From NCBI GenBank assembly GCA_044370475.1, contig JBILVK010000002.1:1-64000 (forward strand): a stretch of 64,000 bases of DNA, in the 5' to 3' direction. The notes under the pieces are model-generated. The model saw only the letters and a program-made list of their open reading frames with translations. It had not been told where the DNA came from and did no database searches. A program made the translations under genes and the position numbers. Of this stretch, positions 58,811 through 64,000 are shown in pieces. The stretch comes from B1 sp044370475 (GTDB lineage: Bacteria; Bacteroidota; Bacteroidia; UKL13-3). Position 1 is the stretch's first letter; the number at the start of each line of letters is the position of its first letter.

Positions 58811-59695
58811 ATGAATACTCTCATGAAATTACCTTATTTTTTGTCAAAACAATTTTCCAAAATACCCTTGTTGTTAATTGCTGCTACACTATTAATTAGT
58901 GCTTGCGAAAAGGAGATAAAAATTGACCTGCCTCCTTCAAAACCAGAATTGGTTGTAGAGGCTTCCATTAATCAATTATCGCCAACGCTTAATTATGTGG
59001 TGCTCTCTAATACCCTCGATTATTTCAATCCAAGCCTCGATTTATCTGCAGTAAGTGGAGCTAAAGTTTACATTACAGAAGGAAATATCATTGGCAATGA
59101 TACTGTTTTTGAAACAGCAAATCGACTGCAGTTTTATGATGTTGCAAGCGAGATTTTTCCAGGAATTTATGTAAATCCAAGCTTTGTTGGTCAGGTAGAA
59201 AAACCTTATTACCTAGAGATAGAATTAAATGATGGCAAAAAGATAACAGGCAAAACATTTATACCTAAACCCGTTCCAATAGATAGCATGCATTATTGGT
59301 TCGAACCAAACGAAAAAGACACCAATGCATTCTTTTATTTTAATTGGTTTGATGGCCCAGAACAAAACAACTATAGGGTGGTGCTCAAGGAGGGAATTTT
59401 GCCCGTGTTAACTGGCTGGGGCTATGCCGATAGATTCTATACTTTTGATGATTCGCAAATAAACAATCAAACTAGGCCTTTTCTAATGCTTAATCCTTTT
59501 AAATATGGCGATACCGTTCATGTGTATTTATCACAAATAGGAAGAAAGGAATACCTCTTTTGGGATTCATTTAGAAATGCTGCAAATAATGGCGGACCCT
59601 TTGCTACGCCTACCTCTGTTTCTTCAAATGTGGAGGGCGCTATAGGTTCCTTTACGGGTTATGGTATTACGCAAACACAGTTTATTTTAAGGTAA
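58811..59695 (+). CDS. DUF4249 family lipoprotein
   Basis: A 294-residue lipoprotein (signal KIPLLLIAATLLISAC, lipid Cys32). The DUF4249 pattern includes LVVEASINQLSPTLNYVVLS, ISGAKVYITEG-type (VSGAKVYITEGN) and YFLEIEL-type (YYLEIELNDGKKITGKTFIP) segments. It pairs with the upstream TonB receptor and is probably its surface partner, ligand unknown. It carries a palindrome copy coding YWFEPN. It converges with the 59.7 kb gene. Confidence 0.85.
   Translation: MNTLMKLPYFLSKQFSKIPLLLIAATLLISACEKEIKIDLPPSKPELVVEASINQLSPTLNYVVLSNTLDYFNPSLDLSAVSGAKVYITEGNIIGNDTVFETANRLQFYDVASEIFPGIYVNPSFVGQVEKPYYLEIELNDGKKITGKTFIPKPVPIDSMHYWFEPNEKDTNAFFYFNWFDGPEQNNYRVVLKEGILPVLTGWGYADRFYTFDDSQINNQTRPFLMLNPFKYGDTVHVYLSQIGRKEYLFWDSFRNAANNGGPFATPTSVSSNVEGAIGSFTGYGITQTQFILR
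59296..59310. repeat. Dispersed palindrome copy (TTGGTTCGAACCAAA)
   Basis: Core GGTTCGAACC in the DUF4249 gene. It codes WFEPN, the same peptide as at 52276. Confidence 0.95.
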
Positions 59696-61042
59696 TTATC
59701 TTTTAGTAAATCGATAGATAATAACTTGATTCTTTTTGATGTCATAGTTGCGAATGATGGCAAGCTCATTGCCCATTGCATCCACATCAATATCTAATGC
59801 ATCTACATTTTGCATTTCACAATAGGGCTTCAATATGGCAGCCATTTGTAGTTTACTAATTCTACTATATAAATTATCGTTGTCTACGCAATAGCCATCC
59901 AAGTTTAATTGCTCAAAATTACCCATTTGGATGGCATTAAAGGTGTTTTCTCCCTGCCCGTTAAATATCACCATTTGGTTGATAGATTCCTCTTGTATAT
60001 TGGTTCTACCTTTATTTAAACTCACAATTACTTGGTCGCCTTTATTTGAAATAACAGGAGGGGCAGGCACGCTTAATCCATCGTTTTCAATTAACCTATA
60101 TTTGGTATTGTTGATCAATTCAAACTCCTTATGCCAAAACAATTTCATAACACTTGAATTTGGATCCATGCCATAGTTTGCCACCATAAATGCTAATTTC
60201 CCATTTCTGATGACATTACAACTCACCACAAAGCTTTGGAGGGCTGGATTTAAACTAAACGATGCTTCCTTGCCAAGCATTTGGGTGTTTGGCGTCAAAA
60301 AATTGTCTAATAACAAGAGCCTAAACAAGTTAAAATCCTCGTCGTAAAAAGCAATATGGTAGGCAATTGCACTAGGATCGTGCTCTGCATTGGCTCCTTT
60401 TCTCGACAAAACATAATACCCCATATTCTCGGCAGTAAACTTCCATTTGCCTTGAAACTTTAAACTCTCCAAAGGATTTGAACTTGGAAACGCAATATCA
60501 ATTTCTTTTACTGTTTCTTCATTTTTGTCTAGTAAATTTATTTGATAAATATGCAAATCCTCCAAACCGTCATATACTTCAAAAATCATTTTTCCAGTTG
60601 CTGTAAAATGAATTTTGTTTACCAAATCGTGGTTTAACCCAATTGCCTCAATATCGAACTTTTTTGATGCAATCTCTACCCCATTAAAATTTAATACCCT
60701 TAACCAATATTTAGTACTCAATCTATCAACTAAAAAAAGATAGTTCTTGTTAGCATATATCGAAAATTGTCCGTTAGAGTTCACCTTAAAATTAGCCCTT
60801 TTGGTAAGGTCTTTACTATAATAAAAAACATTATTCAATAAAGTCGCATTCGTTCCAACGCCTTCATCCACGTCTTTATCCTTATTAAACACAAGTGCAA
60901 AACCATGATCACCAAAATCAAAATAATGATTGCAATATCCACCCCCAGATTGCTTATCTAAAATGATTTTTGATTGCCCTTTAGATTGATTCGCTATGGA
61001 AACAAATAGGAGGAGGGATAGGAATAATTTGAGGATTTTCAT
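59696..61042 (-). CDS. Hypothetical secreted protein
   Basis: I do not recognise a family. 448 residues with signal peptide KILKLFLSLLLFVSIANQSK. The rest is beta-rich without a known motif (VNKIHFTATGKMIFEVYDGL, GYYVLSRKGANAEHDPSAIA, GELALIRNYD-like GNELAIIRNYDIKKNQVII). It suggests a beta-propeller or similar. It lies three bases downstream of accC on the same strand. Confidence 0.55.
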   Translation of the reverse strand: MKILKLFLSLLLFVSIANQSKGQSKIILDKQSGGGYCNHYFDFGDHGFALVFNKDKDVDEGVGTNATLLNNVFYYSKDLTKRANFKVNSNGQFSIYANKNYLFLVDRLSTKYWLRVLNFNGVEIASKKFDIEAIGLNHDLVNKIHFTATGKMIFEVYDGLEDLHIYQINLLDKNEETVKEIDIAFPSSNPLESLKFQGKWKFTAENMGYYVLSRKGANAEHDPSAIAYHIAFYDEDFNLFRLLLLDNFLTPNTQMLGKEASFSLNPALQSFVVSCNVIRNGKLAFMVANYGMDPNSSVMKLFWHKEFELINNTKYRLIENDGLSVPAPPVISNKGDQVIVSLNKGRTNIQEESINQMVIFNGQGENTFNAIQMGNFEQLNLDGYCVDNDNLYSRISKLQMAAILKPYCEMQNVDALDIDVDAMGNELAIIRNYDIKKNQVIIYRFTKR

Positions 61043-61044
61043 AC

Positions 61045-62526
61045 TTAACTTTTTCTTTTTAACTGCCAATTGCTCGATGGATTTTCTTTCACTTGAACCT
61101 CTTTACCTTCGTATTGAAAGAACAAATCCCCAGCACTAAAAGCTGCTGCTTTAATCTGCGCTTCACTGCTTTTCTTATTCAACATTTCTGGCAAAAAATA
61201 CTTCTGAATAAAATGAGTATCAAAATCACCTTTCAAATAAGCTTCATTTTCCATGACAAATGCACCAAAACTCAATGTTGTTTCTATTCCACTAATTTTA
61301 TAATCTGCAATAGCTCTTTTCATCCTATTAATTGCCTCTTCCCTGTTAGCACCAAAGGTGATTAATTTAGCTATCATAGGGTCGTATTGAATTGGAATTT
61401 CCATACCTTCTTCAAAGCTATCATCTACTCTTACCCCATAACCTTGCGGCGTTCTGTAAGTAGTTAATTTACCAATATCGGGTAAAAAGTTATTCTGTGG
61501 GTCTTCCGCGCAAACCCTAAGCTCTATGGCATGTCCGTGAATTTTCAAGTCCTCTTGGGTGTACCCCAATTGCTCGCCACGCGCCACCCTAATTTGCTCC
61601 TTTACCAAATCAAGTCCAACAATTTGTTCTGTAACAGGGTGCTCAACTTGCAAGCGTGTGTTCATCTCCAAAAAGTAAAAATTTAATTCATGGTCAACCA
61701 AGAACTCAACCGTACCTGCACCAAAATAATTTGAAGCCTTAGCTACGTTAACCGCAGCCTCACCCATTTTCTTCCTAACCTCTGGAGTTAAGCAGCTAGA
61801 AGGCGCCTCTTCAACCAATTTTTGATGTCTTCTTTGAATGCTGCATTCACGCTCAAACAAATACACCACGTTGCCATGTTGGTCTCCCAATATTTGAATT
61901 TCAATATGTTTGGGCGAACCAACAAATTTTTCAATAAAAACGGCATTATCTCCAAAGGAGGCCAATGCTTCCGATTGAGCCAATCTGATAGCTTCTTCAA
62001 ATTCGTCCTCAGAGTTTACTACACGCATTCCTTTGCCACCGCCACCTGCAGAGGCTTTTACCAAAACAGGATATCCTATAGTTGTGGCAATTTTTTTAGC
62101 TTCTACCACATCTCTTAGTTCTTCTTGAGTGCCTGGTACCAAGGGTACATCAAACTTACTAACTGCTTGCTTAGCGCCAATTTTACTTCCCATTACCTCC
62201 ATACTCTCTGCAGATGGGCCAATAAAAATGATTCCAGCATCTTTAACTTTACGCGCAAAATGAGCATTCTCGCTCAAAAAACCATATCCAGGATGTATGG
62301 CATCTGCACCAACAGATAAAGCCACTTCAATGATTTTATCTCCTAATAAATAGCTCTGGTTACTGGGTGGCGGACCAATACAAACGGCCTCATCTGCATA
62401 CCTTACATGCAGGGCTTTTCTATCTGCCTCGCTATACACTGCAACAGTTTTTATGCCCATTTCTTTGGCTGTGCGCATTACCCTTAATGCAATCTCGCCT
62501 CTATTTGCTATGAGTATCTTTTTCAT
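61045..62526 (-). CDS. accC: Biotin carboxylase subunit (AccC-like)
   Basis: A 493-residue ATP-grasp biotin carboxylase of acetyl-CoA carboxylase or another acyl-CoA carboxylase. It begins KKILIANRGEIALRVMRTAK. The ATP-binding KASAGGGGKGMRVV, the catalytic region EMNTRLQVEHPVTE and HAIELRVCAEDPQNNFLPD are intact. The C-terminal 40 residues extend past the core. No biotin carrier gene is adjacent. ATG 62526 is used, five codons inside a longer in-frame option. Confidence 0.92.
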   Translation of the reverse strand: MKKILIANRGEIALRVMRTAKEMGIKTVAVYSEADRKALHVRYADEAVCIGPPPSNQSYLLGDKIIEVALSVGADAIHPGYGFLSENAHFARKVKDAGIIFIGPSAESMEVMGSKIGAKQAVSKFDVPLVPGTQEELRDVVEAKKIATTIGYPVLVKASAGGGGKGMRVVNSEDEFEEAIRLAQSEALASFGDNAVFIEKFVGSPKHIEIQILGDQHGNVVYLFERECSIQRRHQKLVEEAPSSCLTPEVRKKMGEAAVNVAKASNYFGAGTVEFLVDHELNFYFLEMNTRLQVEHPVTEQIVGLDLVKEQIRVARGEQLGYTQEDLKIHGHAIELRVCAEDPQNNFLPDIGKLTTYRTPQGYGVRVDDSFEEGMEIPIQYDPMIAKLITFGANREEAINRMKRAIADYKISGIETTLSFGAFVMENEAYLKGDFDTHFIQKYFLPEMLNKKSSEAQIKAAAFSAGDLFFQYEGKEVQVKENPSSNWQLKRKS

Positions 62527-62666
62527 TTTATATTGGTTCAAACAGACAAAAATAACAGAATTTAAGAATACACACTTATTTTACTTGTTAACTGCTATTT
62601 GTCATAGATAACCATCACAAATTAAGCAGGAAAGAAAATTTTCAAATTATTAATTTTATCATAATG

Positions 62667-62696
62667 TTGGAATTTGCTCTTTGTAGGCTAAGTTTG
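62667..62696 (+). promoter_or_regulatory. Bacteroidota-type promoter of the desaturase gene
   Basis: TTG at 62667-62669, 19 bases, then TAAGTTTG at 62689-62696 (TAnnTTTG). It lies 50 bases before the desaturase ATG. Confidence 0.75.
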
Positions 62697-62746
62697 TAAC
62701 AATTGAACGACTTGTTTCTCCCCAGTTAGCTTAATAATTAATTTAA

Positions 62747-63847
62747 ATGAAACTCATTAAATTCCAAAGCGAAGAAAAAAGTCAGAAAGAATTTACCAAG
62801 GAACTTCGCCAAAACGTAAATGCTTATTTCAAAGAAAACAACCTTTCTACCAAAGGCAATTTTCTCATGTATGTAAAAACTGTTACTGTTTATACATTGT
62901 ATGTTGTGCCTTTTATTGTTATTCTCAATTACAATTTACCATTTCTAAGCTCATTTTTATTGTTTATGGTTATTGGAATGGGCACAGCTGGCGTGGGAAT
63001 GAGCGTAATGCACGATTCTTTACACAACTCCTATTCTAAGAACAAATGGGTAAATAAAATAATGGGGTTAAGCATGTATATTATTGGCAGCAATGTGTTT
63101 AATTGGAAGCTTCAACACAATATTTTTCATCATGCTTACACTAATATTGGTGGACTTGATGAGGATATAAAACCGCGTTGGATCATGCGATTCTCAGAAC
63201 AATCTCCTCTTAAACCTGTTCACAAATATCAGTATTTATACTCCTTGCCCTTGTACTCTATGATGACCATCTCCATGTTACTTGGCGACTTACCTAGGCT
63301 TATTGGCTATAACAAAGCAGGGTTAATTGAGCAACATCTAAGCAATGCAAGAAAAGAATTCTCCATTTTGATTGGCATAAAACTGGCCTATTTATTTGTA
63401 GTTATTGGTTTGCCAATTATATATACAGACCTTGCTTGGTGGCAGGTTTTATTGTCTTTTTTGGCTATGCACATGGTGGCTGGATTCATATTCGCCCTGG
63501 TGTTTCAATTGGCACATATTGTAGAGGGTGTTGCTCAGCCAGTAGCAAATGAAAATCATGTTACAGAGAACGAGTGGGCTGTTCATCAACTGCTTACCAC
63601 CGCCAATTTTGCCCCCAAGAACAAGCTTCTTAATTGGTATGTGGGTGGATTAAACTACCAAGTAGAGCATCATCTTTTTCCTAATATCTGCCATATGCAT
63701 TACCCCGCTTTGTCTAAAATTGTAGAAAAAACAGCCCATAAATACGGCATACCATACTTGCAAAACCCAACCTTATGGGCGGCCATAAAGTCGCACATAA
63801 ACAGGTTAAAAGAGTTAGGCAATCCTCCAAAACAAGTTATTTCTTAG
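62747..63847 (+). CDS. Membrane fatty acid desaturase (front-end/linoleoyl-CoA type)
   Basis: A 366-residue diiron desaturase. The three histidine boxes are HDSLH, HNIFHHAY and the QVEHH of front-end (delta-6-like) enzymes. Four membrane segments include VYTLYVVPFIVILNYNLPF and IVIGMG-type (MVIGMGTAGVGMSVM). It introduces double bonds into acyl chains to adjust membrane fluidity. There is no fused cytochrome b5. A clear promoter lies upstream. Confidence 0.9.
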   Translation: MKLIKFQSEEKSQKEFTKELRQNVNAYFKENNLSTKGNFLMYVKTVTVYTLYVVPFIVILNYNLPFLSSFLLFMVIGMGTAGVGMSVMHDSLHNSYSKNKWVNKIMGLSMYIIGSNVFNWKLQHNIFHHAYTNIGGLDEDIKPRWIMRFSEQSPLKPVHKYQYLYSLPLYSMMTISMLLGDLPRLIGYNKAGLIEQHLSNARKEFSILIGIKLAYLFVVIGLPIIYTDLAWWQVLLSFLAMHMVAGFIFALVFQLAHIVEGVAQPVANENHVTENEWAVHQLLTTANFAPKNKLLNWYVGGLNYQVEHHLFPNICHMHYPALSKIVEKTAHKYGIPYLQNPTLWAAIKSHINRLKELGNPPKQVIS

Positions 63848-63861
63848 TTGTTTAATTATTT

Positions 63862-63876
63862 TTCGGTCTGAACCAA
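63862..63876 (+). repeat. Dispersed palindrome copy, intergenic (TTCGGTCTGAACCAA)
   Basis: Exact asymmetric form, 14 bases after the desaturase stop and 46 bases before the ccmB start. Confidence 0.9.
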
Positions 63877-63882
63877 AAAAAA

Positions 63883-63919
63883 GCTGCAAATAGCTTGAGG
63901 TTTATTTATAATTTGCAGC
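63883..63919 (+). other. Inverted repeat between desaturase and ccmB
   Basis: GCTGCAAAT (63883-63891) and ATTTGCAGC (63911-63919) could form a nine-base stem with a 19-base loop, ending three bases before the ccmB ATG. There is no T-tract, so it is not a standard terminator. It may control ccmB translation or be a binding site. Confidence 0.45.
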
Positions 63920-63922
63920 CCA

Positions 63923-64000
63923 ATGAGCCCTTTAGTACATCTCATCAAAAAAGAATTCATCCTTGAATGGAGGCAACGTTATGCCCTCAACGGAATTTTA
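63923..64000 (+). CDS. ccmB: Heme exporter subunit CcmB (partial, start only)
   Basis: 26 codons from ATG 63923 to the right edge, still open. The sequence SPLVHLIKKEFILEWRQR followed by YALNGIL matches the N-terminus of CcmB, the membrane subunit of the CcmABC heme-handling system for cytochrome c maturation. The gene continues past the window. Confidence 0.8.
   Translation, partial: MSPLVHLIKKEFILEWRQRYALNGIL

Noticed and set aside
1..64000. CRISPR arrays, insertion sequences, prophage genes or toxin-antitoxin pairs
   Set aside because: No regularly spaced long repeats, transposase motifs or phage structural genes were seen on either strand.

Overview
The window is AT-rich, densely coded DNA from a member of the Bacteroidota. 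The evidence is the mutY-ssb-gldE-gldD gliding cluster, type IX secretion C-terminal sorting domains (type A at 22.6 kb, type B at 46.8 kb), a TonB receptor paired with a DUF4249 lipoprotein, HU-CCDC81/SPOR, DUF4290, DUF3078 and DUF1573 proteins, the 29-residue COX24-like basic protein, and promoters of the TTTG-N19-TAnnTTTG type. The genus cannot be told from the sequence. No phage, insertion sequence, CRISPR array or integrase was seen. No stretch longer than 300 bases lacks a gene or a gene remnant.

Layout. 0-2.3 kb: a GH53 galactanase cut by the left edge, an SRPBCC protein, a frameshifted DUF4256 gene and a decayed PAS-sensor remnant. 2.5-3.7 kb: an M20 amidohydrolase. 3.9-10.6 kb: a same-strand cluster of a PqqD-like protein, an ATP-grasp ligase, a PLP decarboxylase with a RiPP-leader-like N-terminus, a urea-transporter/M23-peptidase fusion, a beta-barrel protein and a TPR protein. 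11-12.6 kb: ung and dapD. 12.6-20 kb: a nine-gene molybdenum-cofactor operon that also holds a U32 protein, a small ferredoxin and a MoeB-chorismate mutase fusion. 20-30 kb: DUF4290, recN, secreted proteins, corrinoid adenosyltransferase, cysteine desulfurase, agmatinase-like and map. 30-39 kb: Hpt, NlpC/P60, peroxiredoxin, two tRNAs, bestrophin, RNA helicase, zinc phospholipase-like and dnaN. 39-46.8 kb: queG, RNase G, COX24-like protein, TPR, HU, mutY, ssb, gldE and gldD. 46.8-64 kb: a 1454-residue secreted protein, sirtuin, nitrilase, DUF1573, HtrA protease, 2OG oxygenase, TonB receptor, accC, desaturase and the start of ccmB.

The strongest unexplained signal is a dispersed 15-16 bp palindrome, consensus TTYGGTYYRRACCRAA (ideal form TTCGGTTCGAACCGAA). 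I count 24 copies: 20 with an intact GGTYYRRACC core and 4 near-matches. Twenty are inside unrelated genes, in all three reading frames and both gene orientations, and four are intergenic. It writes the same short peptides (LVQTE, WFEPN, GLNQ) into unrelated proteins, which points to a function at DNA level, comparable in style to the cyanobacterial HIP1 element. The second candidate system is the PqqD/ATP-grasp/decarboxylase cluster. The third is the apparent link between chorismate mutase (prephenate) and a U32 RNA hydroxylase candidate inside the Moco operon.
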